A stretch of DNA of 64,000 nt from Ziziphus jujuba (Eukaryota > Streptophyta > Magnoliopsida > Rosales > Rhamnaceae), in assembly GCF_031755915.1 (NCBI RefSeq), contig NC_083382.1, positions 13,297,001-13,361,000 on the forward strand, read 5' to 3'. Positions within the stretch are counted from its first letter, which is position 1. Each line of letters opens with the position of its first letter. Position numbers and translations under genes: made by a program. Below the pieces are notes generated by a model, which saw only the letters and a program-made list of their open reading frames with translations, did not search any database and was not told the origin of the DNA. Positions 12,386-26,339 of the stretch are shown one piece after another.

Positions 12386-15352
12386 TGTAACACCCCGTCC
12401 CAAATCGCATCGGAATCCGTGCACGTTGACTATTTACAGCTTTTGACTCGGTGGGAATTTCGAGTTGACTAGGGTACCGTGGCGAAGTGCACGATGCCAC
12501 GAGTTCGTAGACTGGTAGCACGTCGAAAACGGAGCTACGGTTTGGAAGTTATGGACGAAACAAGTTGCGGTCCAAACTGTCCAAGGGGTGCTGGAGTTGA
12601 CTTTTTGTTTATGGGGAATTGAGCTTTGACTCATGCATGGTTGTGAAGTGCTCGTCGATACGAGTTCACAGACTAGCGGCACGCTCAAAACGGACATCCG
12701 GTTAAAAAGTTATGGACGTTTGAAGTTTACCGGATACCGTATTATTTTAATATTTTTTTTTGGGTCGTGAACAGTGAAATGCCACGTGTCAGCTTCTGAG
12801 TGGTCCACGTGTCATGAACAGTGTCATGCAGGGTTTTAATTTTGAAAAAACTCTCGGGGAAGAGAGAGAAAGAGAGAGAAGAGAGAGAAAGAGAGAGAGG
12901 AGAGAGAAAGAGAGAGAGAGAGCCACCGCCGGCCACCGGATTTTGCCACTGTTCCGGCCGAGTTACTGTACACACGCCGGACAGAAAGTTTGCCCACCTC
13001 ATTTCCGGCAAAACCTCCAAATTTCACGGCGAACGGCCATCGGACGCGCCCGGATCGGACGTCCGAAGTTTGGCGGCGATTTTTCCCCTCCACCGCCGGC
13101 CACCGCGAATCGGCACTGTTCCGGCCATTTTCCGGCCACACGCGCCTGACAGCCTTGATCCTCTCCTCAAGTCCGGCCTACCCACCAAAAATCACGGCCA
13201 TCGGACCACCGACGCGCCGGGATCGGAGCGTTTTCCGGCGAGGGGTCGAAAATCTTCAAACGGTGATTTCTCCGCCGTCCGACCTCCGTTTTGCTCACCG
13301 TCGGTCCCGTTGGATTGCTCTCCTCACGATCTACAAATCTGCAAAATTTCACAGCAAACGGCCACCGTCGGAAAATACTGTTCCGGTGACGGTTGCCGGT
13401 GACGTGGCGGCCCGCCGGAAAATACTGTTCCGGCGAGTACCCGAAAATTCCGGCCAGCTCCAGTCCGCAGTGTTCGACCTCCTGAACCCAAATCCGACTT
13501 CCGTTTCCGCCAATTCGCGACGGTTTGGGAGAATTGCGGAGCCGAAACTCGAAAAGCTTTCCGGCGAGATTCCGACCCCGTCGGGTTCGATCACCGGAAA
13601 GTAAGACCGAATCCGTGATCCTCATCACGCGAGCTTTGATTCGGTATATAACTCGTAACCCTTAGATGTCGCTTGGTGTTCGCTCCCCGGGTATCCATTT
13701 GGGAATTACCCGAATAAAATATTAATATTTTTGGTTTGTGCACTGTGGTTGTTTAGGTGCACGCGCGAGTAGTGGAGTGGATCCCGAGGAGGATCTTAGT
13801 TGATTTGCGCTCTCCAGGTGAGTGACCCACCTTCAAAAATTATTTTGGGCAATTAATTATATTTAATTGGTATTTAAATTGACATTTAAATTTATGCTCA
13901 TGTGGTGTGGTTTATTGTGGTTTTATTTTGCTTTAATTTATTTATTATACATGAGCAAGGTGTATTTTCGTAGTATTTGTACGTGGTTTTTAAAATTGAT
14001 TTTCCGGGCATAATTGGGTTAAATATTTTACGAAAATATTTGGTTATATTTTATAAAATATGCCCGCGGTATTTTTATGGTTGCATTTTGTATTTCGAGA
14101 AAATTGTGGTTTGTTGTTATCGCTGTTTCGTACCGGGTGATTGGATAAAATATGTGGGATGGTGTTTTGTGAAATTTTGGTATACTTCCCACGGTGGTTT
14201 TTGGAAAAACGATACGGTTGGTTGTTTATGTTTATTTTTAGACGCACTCATACAGTATTGGTGTTCTGGTGTATGGTGTATGGACACGTGGTTTAGCACG
14301 CGGTTATTATATGGTTTAGCGTGCGGTTATTACTTCACCCGTGAGTTGCCATTGGACCGTGGGCAGGCAAGGTTATTGTTGCGCACAGCCGCCCCCCTCC
14401 TTGGCCGGGTGATGGTTTTTAGCAGTCGGTACTGTCGGGACGCCGAAGTGACCACTGCAGGTTTCTCTCTTTAACCTCCCGCCAGTCGGTGCTCGGGACG
14501 CTGGGTATCGGAGGGCATCACCGGTATATGGTGTGGTGCGTCAGGTGTAATTGTCGGTGTAATTGCAAATAATGGTTTAAACCCCAAAGGTGTTCAAAAT
14601 TTATTTATTATAATTTATTATATTTTTATTATATATTTGGGGTATGTATTTATGTAATTGTTGTTGTTAAATTATTTAATCCCTTGGTTTTTGGGAGGTA
14701 TGCACATTGGGTTTTGCGAAAAGATTTTAAAAAGGGAACATTTCAAACGGAGCGATTGGTGAGAGTTTTGAGGGAAATCATTATTTTCCAAAGGTTATTA
14801 TTATTTATTATTAATTGTTGGTATTTGTTCCACTCCTTAATTGTTATTATTTTATTATTATTATTAAAAGGTGTTCCGTAGTTCGGGTTACTCACGGAGA
14901 TGATTAGCATCTCACACTCTTAAATTCCGTTCCCTTAGGTGCAAGTGGTGGTAGACGTTCTTTCGGAGCGAACCAAGTTTTCCGCTGCTGTTGTGTTTCG
15001 AGAAGTTTCTTTGTACTCTTTCATTTCAGTGTATTATTTCTTTTCAGCCTTGTTGTATTTCTGTTGTTTAGCACTTCTTAAAAGCTCTGTATACTATTGG
15101 AATACTTCTGTTTTATTTATGCACTGGACTGTTGTTGCTTTAAGAAGTGCTGGAATTTGTGGAATCAGTTTGTAGTTTGTGGGAGGAATAAGGGGATGTT
15201 TTTAGAAGTGTGTTTTCAGTGCAGGTAATTTGTGGTAAGTAAATCCCTTAGGGGAGGCTCTGTCGGATTTTCCTTTGGAGGGTCCGGTAGGGTTTCCCTG
15301 GGATCAGGGCTGTCTAGGGTTCCGGGGAAGAAATTCTGGACGGGTCCTGACA
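12386..15352 (+). repeat. 5' LTR of the gypsy element
   Basis: It matches 17068-20069 almost base for base. Differences seen: T for C near 12409, A for G near 14210, C for T near 15297, A for G near 15331, and a replacement near 12431 where 10 bases (TATTTACAGC) stand in place of about 45 bases of the 3' LTR. A GAGA-rich tract lies at 12858-12922 and is followed by a GC-rich stretch. The open frames here (for example 12821-13402) are LTR sequence repeated in the other LTR and are not genes. Confidence 0.93.
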
Positions 15353-15354
15353 GT

Positions 15355-15366
15355 TGGTATCAGAGC
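15355..15366 (+). other. primer binding site (initiator tRNA-Met)
   Basis: TGGTATCAGAGC lies two bases after the 5' LTR. It is complementary to the 3' end of plant initiator tRNA-Met, the usual minus-strand primer of Ty3/gypsy and Ty1/copia elements. Confidence 0.92.
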
Positions 15367-15493
15367 ATAGGTTCTTGTAATCCTAAGGGACTGTGCATTG
15401 CTGTACAGCCCATCCGTAAATTCCTTCCTTTCGTAATCGTGCTTAAGTGTCCCTATTTCTAAACTCTTGTTTGTTTCCTCAGAATCTACTACG

Positions 15494-16798
15494 ATGAGTC
15501 GGCGGGACACACGTAGGACTCGGGAACGCTCTGCTGAGAGTTCCGGAAGTCGTTCTAGCCTTAGAAATCTGGTCTCTCAACTAACTAGAGCCTTAGGGGG
15601 TTCAAGCTCTAGTAATCGATCTGTGGATCAAGCTCGACGTTTAGGAGCCGTGGAGTTCGATGGGAGCCAAGGCCCAGCAGCAGCCTTGAAGTGGCTATCC
15701 AGCATGGAGAAAATCTTGGAAGAGGGGATGCAGTGCCCCGATGAAGATATGGTGAGGATTTCTGGGTTCATGTTAGAGGGAGACGCCCGGAAGTGGTGGC
15801 AGATGGAGAAGACCCGCAGAAGGCATACGTGGGATCAGTTCAAGATTGCCTTCTCTACTGAGTTTTGTCCTCCTGCCTATCGTGAGGCAAGAAGGAGAGA
15901 GTTCGAGGAACTGCGACAGGGGAACATGACAGTGACCGAGTACGAGAGGAGATTCCGAGAACTATCAGAATTCTGCATGCACCTGATTCCCGACGATCAC
16001 ACGAAGAAGATGAGGTTCATAGATGGATTGAAAGAGAGCATCGGCTACACCCTTTCTGGATCAGTACATCCCACCTATCAGTCCGCCAGGGATGCAGCGC
16101 TCGAGCTAGAGAGACAGGAGGAGATACGCAGACCCTCAAGGCGCAGATCTTTCGAAGGTTCGTATAGCGGAGTACCTCAACAGGGGGCAACTAAAAGAAG
16201 CCATAGTTCAGGCTCAGACAATGATGGGTTAAGCCCACGAGGCAGATTCCAGAGGAGAGATAGTTATCGTATGCCCCAGCCAGCTCGCCATTCGATCAGT
16301 GTGGATACAAGCTCGTACCAGCAGTCACGCATTGGTTCTCCGCGGATTTGTCCACTTTGTAGGGGGAATCATTCTGGGCAGTGTCAGATGGATGGTTTAT
16401 GCTTTCGGTGTGGGCAGCCAGGCCACATAAGGAGGGATTGCCCTTATGGTAGCGGCAGTGTGCTAGGAGCAGGTCGACGGACACAGCATACGGGAGTATT
16501 TCCAGGACAGAGTTCCCAGGGGAGTCAGCCAGTAGGAGTTTCTTCGGGATCAGTCCAGCCGTCTGCAGGATCGAGTCGAGGTAGAGGAAGGAGACCCCAG
16601 CAGACAAGTCAAGGCCGGGTGTTTGCTATGACGCAGCAGGGAGCCAGGACTACGCCCGACGATTTCACAGGTACTTTGAATATTTTTGGTAATGACACAT
16701 GTGTACTTATAGACCCGGGAGCAACACATTCGTTCATCTCAAGAGAGTCTGTCGTTCGGGTCGGTATGACCCCTACTCCTTTAGAATGTCTGCTATAA
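15494..16798 (+). CDS. gypsy Gag with start of aspartic protease, ends at an in-frame stop
   Basis: Reads MSRRDTRRTRERS, then a retrotransposon-Gag core (GDARKWWQMEKTRRRHTWDQ, RRREFEELRQGNMTVTEYER, RFRELSEFC), then a CCHC zinc knuckle (CFRCGQPGHIRRDC), then the protease start. The protease catalytic motif, usually D-S-G-A, reads DPGATHSFIS. The ATG at 15494 is preferred over the one at 15467 because the family starts with a short basic head. The frame stops at 16796 (TAA), but protease-like sequence continues in the same frame (IATPVGESLW, later MDWLV). Gag could still be made; the protease looks dead. Gag packages element RNA into virus-like particles. Confidence 0.85.
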   Translation: MSRRDTRRTRERSAESSGSRSSLRNLVSQLTRALGGSSSSNRSVDQARRLGAVEFDGSQGPAAALKWLSSMEKILEEGMQCPDEDMVRISGFMLEGDARKWWQMEKTRRRHTWDQFKIAFSTEFCPPAYREARRREFEELRQGNMTVTEYERRFRELSEFCMHLIPDDHTKKMRFIDGLKESIGYTLSGSVHPTYQSARDAALELERQEEIRRPSRRRSFEGSYSGVPQQGATKRSHSSGSDNDGLSPRGRFQRRDSYRMPQPARHSISVDTSSYQQSRIGSPRICPLCRGNHSGQCQMDGLCFRCGQPGHIRRDCPYGSGSVLGAGRRTQHTGVFPGQSSQGSQPVGVSSGSVQPSAGSSRGRGRRPQQTSQGRVFAMTQQGARTTPDDFTGTLNIFGNDTCVLIDPGATHSFISRESVVRVGMTPTPLECLL

Positions 16799-17067
16799 AT
16801 AGCCACTCCTGTAGGAGAATCCTTGTGGCCTAGCCAGTTAATCAAGGAATGTTTCTTCTGCATCGAAGATCAAGTGATGGAAGCGGATATGATCCTGTTG
16901 GATCTATTCGGACTTGAAGTAAGTTTGGGCATGGATTGGTTGGTAAGGAACCACTTAGTCGAGGAAGCGACGTAGGAGCCCGAAGCGCAAGTGCGTGATC
17001 AGAACCCTTATCTATTCTAGTGACGCGCGGAAATTTCGAGGACGAAATTTTTGTAAGGGGGGAAGGC
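16799..17067 (+). pseudogene. gypsy protease remainder fused to chromodomain tail
   Basis: In the Gag frame this reads protease sequence up to GMDWLV (about 16945), then immediately RNHLVEEAT and, after a TAG at 16971 where family members have Trp, EPEAQVRDQNPYLF. The last part is the usual end of a chromovirus integrase. The join keeps frame and removes RT, RNase H and the integrase core. The end of the internal region has the typical AAATTTCGAGGACGAAATTT and polypurine tract. Confidence 0.8.
17055..17066 (+). other. polypurine tract
   Basis: AAGGGGGGAAGG directly precedes the 3' LTR (one base apart). It is the expected plus-strand primer site of a gypsy element. Confidence 0.85.
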
Positions 17068-20000
17068 TGTAACACCCCGTCCCAAATCGCACCGGAATCC
17101 GTGCACGTTGACCGAGGTTGACTGTTGACCGTTGACCAAAGGGGTCAAAAGTTGACTTTTTGACTCGGTGGGAATTTCGAGTTGACTAGGGTACCGTGGC
17201 GAAGTGCACGATGCCACGAGTTCGTAGACTGGTAGCACGTCGAAAACGGAGCTACGGTTTGGAAGTTATGGACGAAACAAGTTGCGGTCCAAACTGTCCA
17301 AGGGGTGCTGGAGTTGACTTTTTGTTTATGGGGAATTGAGCTTTGACTCATGCATGGTTGTGAAGTGCTCGTCGATACGAGTTCACAGACTAGCGGCACG
17401 CTCAAAACGGACATCCGGTTAAAAAGTTATGGACGTTTGAAGTTTACCGGATACCGTATTATTTTAATATTTTTTTTTGGGTCGTGAACAGTGAAATGCC
17501 ACGTGTCAGCTTCTGAGTGGTCCACGTGTCATGAACAGTGTCATGCAGGGTTTTAATTTTGAAAAAACTCTCGGGGAAGAGAGAGAAAGAGAGAGAAGAG
17601 AGAGAAAGAGAGAGAGGAGAGAGAAAGAGAGAGAGAGAGCCACCGCCGGCCACCGGATTTTGCCACTGTTCCGGCCGAGTTACTGTACACACGCCGGACA
17701 GAAAGTTTGCCCACCTCATTTCCGGCAAAACCTCCAAATTTCACGGCGAACGGCCATCGGACGCGCCCGGATCGGACGTCCGAAGTTTGGCGGCGATTTT
17801 TCCCCTCCACCGCCGGCCACCGCGAATCGGCACTGTTCCGGCCATTTTCCGGCCACACGCGCCTGACAGCCTTGATCCTCTCCTCAAGTCCGGCCTACCC
17901 ACCAAAAATCACGGCCATCGGACCACCGACGCGCCGGGATCGGAGCGTTTTCCGGCGAGGGGTCGAAAATCTTCAAACGGTGATTTCTCCGCCGTCCGAC
18001 CTCCGTTTTGCTCACCGTCGGTCCCGTTGGATTGCTCTCCTCACGATCTACAAATCTGCAAAATTTCACAGCAAACGGCCACCGTCGGAAAATACTGTTC
18101 CGGTGACGGTTGCCGGTGACGTGGCGGCCCGCCGGAAAATACTGTTCCGGCGAGTACCCGAAAATTCCGGCCAGCTCCAGTCCGCAGTGTTCGACCTCCT
18201 GAACCCAAATCCGACTTCCGTTTCCGCCAATTCGCGACGGTTTGGGAGAATTGCGGAGCCGAAACTCGAAAAGCTTTCCGGCGAGATTCCGACCCCGTCG
18301 GGTTCGATCACCGGAAAGTAAGACCGAATCCGTGATCCTCATCACGCGAGCTTTGATTCGGTATATAACTCGTAACCCTTAGATGTCGCTTGGTGTTCGC
18401 TCCCCGGGTATCCATTTGGGAATTACCCGAATAAAATATTAATATTTTTGGTTTGTGCACTGTGGTTGTTTAGGTGCACGCGCGAGTAGTGGAGTGGATC
18501 CCGAGGAGGATCTTAGTTGATTTGCGCTCTCCAGGTGAGTGACCCACCTTCAAAAATTATTTTGGGCAATTAATTATATTTAATTGGTATTTAAATTGAC
18601 ATTTAAATTTATGCTCATGTGGTGTGGTTTATTGTGGTTTTATTTTGCTTTAATTTATTTATTATACATGAGCAAGGTGTATTTTCGTAGTATTTGTACG
18701 TGGTTTTTAAAATTGATTTTCCGGGCATAATTGGGTTAAATATTTTACGAAAATATTTGGTTATATTTTATAAAATATGCCCGCGGTATTTTTATGGTTG
18801 CATTTTGTATTTCGAGAAAATTGTGGTTTGTTGTTATCGCTGTTTCGTACCGGGTGATTGGATAAAATATGTGGGATGGTGTTTTGTGAAATTTTGGTAT
18901 ACTTCCCACGGTGGTTTTTGGAAAAACGGTACGGTTGGTTGTTTATGTTTATTTTTAGACGCACTCATACAGTATTGGTGTTCTGGTGTATGGTGTATGG
19001 ACACGTGGTTTAGCACGCGGTTATTATATGGTTTAGCGTGCGGTTATTACTTCACCCGTGAGTTGCCATTGGACCGTGGGCAGGCAAGGTTATTGTTGCG
19101 CACAGCCGCCCCCCTCCTTGGCCGGGTGATGGTTTTTAGCAGTCGGTACTGTCGGGACGCCGAAGTGACCACTGCAGGTTTCTCTCTTTAACCTCCCGCC
19201 AGTCGGTGCTCGGGACGCTGGGTATCGGAGGGCATCACCGGTATATGGTGTGGTGCGTCAGGTGTAATTGTCGGTGTAATTGCAAATAATGGTTTAAACC
19301 CCAAAGGTGTTCAAAATTTATTTATTATAATTTATTATATTTTTATTATATATTTGGGGTATGTATTTATGTAATTGTTGTTGTTAAATTATTTAATCCC
19401 TTGGTTTTTGGGAGGTATGCACATTGGGTTTTGCGAAAAGATTTTAAAAAGGGAACATTTCAAACGGAGCGATTGGTGAGAGTTTTGAGGGAAATCATTA
19501 TTTTCCAAAGGTTATTATTATTTATTATTAATTGTTGGTATTTGTTCCACTCCTTAATTGTTATTATTTTATTATTATTATTAAAAGGTGTTCCGTAGTT
19601 CGGGTTACTCACGGAGATGATTAGCATCTCACACTCTTAAATTCCGTTCCCTTAGGTGCAAGTGGTGGTAGACGTTCTTTCGGAGCGAACCAAGTTTTCC
19701 GCTGCTGTTGTGTTTCGAGAAGTTTCTTTGTACTCTTTCATTTCAGTGTATTATTTCTTTTCAGCCTTGTTGTATTTCTGTTGTTTAGCACTTCTTAAAA
19801 GCTCTGTATACTATTGGAATACTTCTGTTTTATTTATGCACTGGACTGTTGTTGCTTTAAGAAGTGCTGGAATTTGTGGAATCAGTTTGTAGTTTGTGGG
19901 AGGAATAAGGGGATGTTTTTAGAAGTGTGTTTTCAGTGCAGGTAATTTGTGGTAAGTAAATCCCTTAGGGGAGGCTCTGTCGGATTTTCCTTTGGAGGGT

Positions 20001-20069
20001 CCGGTAGGGTTTTCCTGGGATCAGGGCTGTCTAGGGTTCCGGGGAAGGAATTCTGGACGGGTCCTGACA
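17068..20069 (+). repeat. 3' LTR of the gypsy element
   Basis: Copy of the 5' LTR that keeps about 35 bp more near its start (a run of GTTGAC repeats around 17107-17155). It ends TCCTGACA at 20069 and is followed by TATTAATTAATT of the old tandem repeat. Confidence 0.93.
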
Positions 20070-21363
20070 TATTAATTAATTAAATATTTTTTAGTTTATT
20101 TTTTATTTTTTTTAAAAGGAAAATTTTACTTTTTAGGAAAACAATGTTTTAAAACCCTCAAGCAGTAAAGGGCCACCTAAATAGTTTCTATAGTTTTTTC
20201 CTTGCCACACAAACTTGGCATGATATCTAGACAAATCCATTGGACATGTTTTTTTTAAGTGGCTGTCTATTTTTTTGATATGATAACAAACATTTTAGCA
20301 ATAAACTGAGCTATTGAAAATGCTTTAAGAGTTTCAAAATCCTCTTCAATAGTGAACGTAGATTATTATTTATGTGGCATAAAAATTAACATTGTATAAG
20401 CATCAATGTATAATAAATTTTAAAATTGTTCTTTAATAATAATGTAAATAAAACTATTTATTAAATTGATTAATTAAATTTTTTTTAGTTCTTTTTTTAA
20501 AGAATTGAATTTTGAAGAAAAATATTGCTTCTTAGATAATTTTAAAATATCTAACAAACTCTCTGAAAATAGAGGATTATTTAAACATTTTTATTTTTTT
20601 CTTATCATAAAAATTTGATAGAATGTTTCGATTTTTCTGAAATTTAAAAAAAAATTAAAAATATTGATACGTTAAATAAATCAACTAATTTAAGATTTTT
20701 AAATCATGAAATTGTTTTTTTTTTATATATATTTTTTATATTTTTTTAATAAATTATGTGTAGAAAGAGAAAGTTATGTTTCTTCTTATAGGTGTATTTT
20801 CGTTTTGGTTGAGGGCACATTAATTATAAGTTGGTTTAAAAGTAAACCTAATAACAAAACTAAGAAATGAAATTTCATTTTGGTAACTTGTTGACCAATT
20901 CAATTTCAATTGGTAGCAACCAGCTACTTATCTGGCAAAGCTATTAAATTTCTCAAAGAAGAAAATGGCGTCCTCTTAATTAATGTCCAACATTGTTTTA
21001 ATATATTTCTAACTTTTTCATATTATAAAAGTGAATGATATTAAAAAAGGTAAGATTGGTTCAATTAGTAAGCTATAACATAATAGAATTTTAAAAAATA
21101 TATATATATATATTAGAAATTGATATTTTAATTAATGTTTAGCAACTAGTTATAACACTAACATGATAAACATGAAAAACTCATCAGCACTTGTATTTCA
21201 AGTAATACAGGAGTTCTAGTTCTATTACAAAAGACTTTTCAGTTACATGTGTCGTATAAAAAATATACTGTAAAATTGTAAATACTAAGCGAGTAAGTAT
21301 TATTCATAGTATACTCTTTAAGTTTAAAATGCAGAACTTCATCGCAATATAAGATATTAATGA
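20070..21363. other. intergenic, right part of ~400-bp tandem repeat, then AT-rich DNA
   Basis: Bases 20070-20740 continue the tandem repeat cut by the gypsy element; one unit runs from about 20147 to 20556 and a further decayed one follows. From about 20760 to the CKX 3' end the sequence is AT-rich with no coding signal and a short (TA)n at 21102-21112. Confidence 0.55.
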
Positions 21364-23492
<2,129 letters not shown>

Positions 23493-23516
23493 TGTTTTTG
23501 TTGGAGAGTAAGCCGG

Positions 23517-23524
23517 TTTTTATA
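23517..23524 (-). promoter_or_regulatory. TATA box of the CKX gene
   Basis: The minus strand reads TATAAAAA here, with a GC-containing context. The distance to the first in-frame ATG (23492) is about 25 bases, shorter than a normal TATA-to-cap-site distance plus leader. This favours Met11 as the true start or a very short leader. Confidence 0.5.
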
Positions 23525-24900
23525 AGGAGAAGAGGAAAAGAGAGGCAAGGAAAAGCATTAATGGCATGCATGTATGTGAACATAAGAAACATATATAACA
23601 TTAAGATCTTTCTAGAAATTACAAAGATATTGCTAAAATTACAAAATACCCTCTTATTTACAAGTCAATATGGCATTGTATACATGCAATTAATATATTC
23701 TGTTTCATTTGGATTGCTCAAATGTGCAATGTTTTAATGTCATTTCTATATCGTAAACAAATGATTATATAAGAAGTTTGACTACAAAATTTTTCAAATG
23801 TCATGTGCATAGAGAGAAACGTCCAATTCAGCTATGTTTCCAAACCTATTCGAGCCTCGTACAATTAATTAATCACTTTCCTCTTCTACCCATTCATTCG
23901 TTTTGTTGTAGAAAGAAAAAACTCAGTATTGCTTTCATCACACCAATCCTATCCATTTATATATTGACCAAAAAAAAAAAAAAAAAGAAAAAAGAAAAAA
24001 GTTATCCCTTTATATCCTATCCATATACATACCAACATCACGATTAGGGAAAACACGCTATTCATGTGATGGAATTTGCTTACACGCATCAGCATGAAAC
24101 TTCAAGCCTTTTAGTTTCAAAAGAATAACAAAATTTTTATTTATCTATTTCTATTTTCATGTAAATCTGGTCCCACATTGACTTGGATTTGGGGATTTCA
24201 AGAGTATAAATGAATTGAATTAGGACATTCTGTCCTTCTTCTTCTTCTTCTTCTTCTTTTTTATTATTTTATTATTTTATTATTTTATTATTTTTAAATT
24301 TCAACTATTAATTGTCATTCCAATAGATAATATAACACCATTTTTTAATAATAAAAAAAACACAAAAAACATAATTAAACTCAAAGTAAACATGTGCTAA
24401 TATCCATTTCAAGTATTAGAAAAAACGAGCAAAAAATCTAAATCCACATTCACTAGATTTGAGGATCTTAAGAGTATAAACAAAATGAATTAGGATCTTT
24501 TGTTTATATTTTTCCATATTGACTAGGTTTGATTTTAAATTTCATAAGTTGATTGTCAATTCAATATATCATATCAAACCATTTTATCAACATAAAAATA
24601 AAATAAAATAAAAGATACATAAATTCATAGGCTTGACCTAAAGTAGAACCATTGAAATTTTTATATAGATTTTCTTTTATTTTCTTATGATTATTATTTT
24701 TTAGTAATAATTATATAGATTTATCATTAATATTTAATAAAGTCGTGCATCATTTCTATGGCTATTAACTGCCTTTATTTTGATAATTATATGTATGAAT
24801 ACCATAAGTTTTGTTACTTGTCACCACTAACATATTTTGGTTGCATACGCATAGTCTCTAGATTTGCAAAATTTAAAAAATGGGGGAATTATGGGTTCTT
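23525..24900. other. CKX upstream region, AT-rich, with local duplication
   Basis: No gene. A stretch near 24170-24350 recurs, diverged, at about 24445-24610 (CACATTGACTTGGATTTGGGG against CACATTCACTAGATTTGAGG, then AGAGTATAAA and TGAATTAGGA). (CTT)n lies at 24234-24257 and (TTATTTTA)n at 24259-24292. Promoter elements beyond the TATA box are not evident to me. Confidence 0.5.
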
Positions 24901-24927
24901 TCATCACTGAAAGTTTAAAACACCAAT

Positions 24928-25048
24928 AAATGAAGTTGTATCATAAGATTATGACAATAATGCTCTCGACGAATTATTATTATTATTTTCTGGTGAAATC
25001 TCTCAATGAGTTGTTAGACCTTAATATAGTAGCCACTGAAACAACTAT

Positions 25049-25050
<2 letters not shown>
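24928..25050 (-). repeat. relic of MMP upstream segment, third copy
   Basis: GAAGTTGTATCATAAGATTATGACAATAATGCTCTCGA and later CCTTAATATAGTAGCCACTGAAACAAC match in order the sequence upstream of the MMP relics at 10540-10610 and 29710-29790. The MMP part itself is missing here; the CKX gene or its flank occupies its place. Confidence 0.6.

Positions 25051-25051
<1 letters not shown>

Positions 25052-25121
<70 letters not shown>
25052..25121 (+). repeat. (TC)n microsatellite
   Basis: About 35 uninterrupted TC dinucleotides, directly after the MMP-upstream relic. Likely polymorphic in length. Confidence 0.95.
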
Positions 25122-25124
<3 letters not shown>

Positions 25125-26339
25125 AAGGGGTAATACTATGATTACCAAAAAGTCTACTAACATAATTATTAAGACGATATAACAAGGTTATTTTATTTGT
25201 TGACAAATTAATATAATCTAAAATTTTGTTTAGGAAATGTCAAAATTTGAGGAAAATCGATTTCTGTGATTTAAATTTTTTGGGGAATTAGTTTATTGGA
25301 ATAAATTTTTTTCTTATTATGTCTGGTAAAAAATAAAAAAAAATAAAGATTTGTAAGTAGTTAAATTTAATATTATATAATAAATTAAGAATAAATTTGT
25401 ATTTTAAAAAATCTTAAAACTATTTTCTTTAGTATTTTGAAATTGACACATTCACAAGTAGCAATAACTTTTTCATATATTTTTTGAATCCATACTTTTA
25501 CACTTCAAAATAAATATCCAAACATAGGAAAATTATCATTTTTCCAAGAAATTAGATTTCCACTAATTTTATTATTATCTAAACACATTCTAAATACGAA
25601 TAAGTTAACTTTTTAAGTGATAATTGTAACTAAATACAAGTCGATATTTTAAAAAAAAAACATACAAGCCAATTAAATAATGATACTTTATAACTTAATA
25701 AATATTTTTGTAGATTTATTGATATTTTAGCATTATTATTTTTATATAATAATTCTAATACTTAGAAATTAAGACTATGATTAATTGTTAGCTATATATT
25801 AGATTTAAATATTCATATATAGGTCTCAACTATCATGTACAAATTTGGTTTCTTTATATATCTTTGTAGTAATGCTATATAAACCAAAATATTTATCAAA
25901 TTCATTTACAAAATGGCACGTATTAATATATTATTAGTTGATATATTTATGAATCTAATTATAAATAAATGAACCTTTAAAATGAATAAGTAAATTAAAA
26001 GAATAAACCAATTAAATATAAATAATGTTAAAGATACCAAATAGTCTACCATGATGTTTATCAAGTGATGAAGTGTCATATAATATTGACTTATATTTAG
26101 TTATACTTATCATTAAAAGATTCATTTATACATATTTAGATTAAAAGATTCATTTATACATATTTAGGTTATATTAAATTCTCATTTAATAATTAAGTCA
26201 TTTTATCACGTCCATCCACCTAAATAAGTTGATAGACTAGTTGTTACATCGAATATTACCCTCAAATCTTATCACATTATTCACTATATTATTTGGTAAA
26301 TATTTTAATAATTCTAGCATTATTGTTTTGATATTTTGA
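25122..26339. other. intergenic, strongly AT-rich, no gene seen
   Basis: Low-complexity A/T sequence without coding signal. A short direct repeat (AAAAGATTCATTTATACATATTTAG) stands twice in tandem at about 26115-26165. Nothing else recognised. Confidence 0.5.

Larger units (their letters stand above)
12386..20069 (+). mobile_element. Ty3/gypsy (chromovirus-like) element, RT-INT deleted, gag kept
   Basis: Two near-identical LTRs of about 3 kb (12386-15352 and 17068-20069) flank only 1715 bp of internal sequence. The order is PBS for initiator tRNA-Met (15355-15366), gag with a zinc knuckle, the start of an aspartic protease, then directly the C-terminal tail of a chromodomain polyprotein (RNHLVEEAT) and a polypurine tract (17055-17066). 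Reverse transcriptase, RNase H and most of integrase are absent, so any movement needs enzymes in trans. LTRs begin TGTAACACCCC and end CCTGACA. Flanks share only TATT (12382-12385 and 20070-20073), a short or mutated target duplication. The element is young: I count four substitutions plus one indel between the LTRs. The Tekay/Del-like label is inference from LTR length and tail. Confidence 0.93.

Noticed and set aside
12821..13604. Open frames of 100-204 codons, present again at 17538-18321
   Set aside because: They lie in both LTRs, overlap in several frames and both strands, and reflect GC-rich LTR sequence without stops rather than protein.
13977..14474. 165-codon frame in the LTR, repeated at 18694-19191
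   Set aside because: LTR sequence; no domain, and odd composition rich in Y, C, W and F, as expected of a chance frame.
20070..20074. Clear 5-bp target duplication for the gypsy element
   Set aside because: Left CTATT and right TATTA do not match over five bases; only TATT is shared, so I report it as uncertain.
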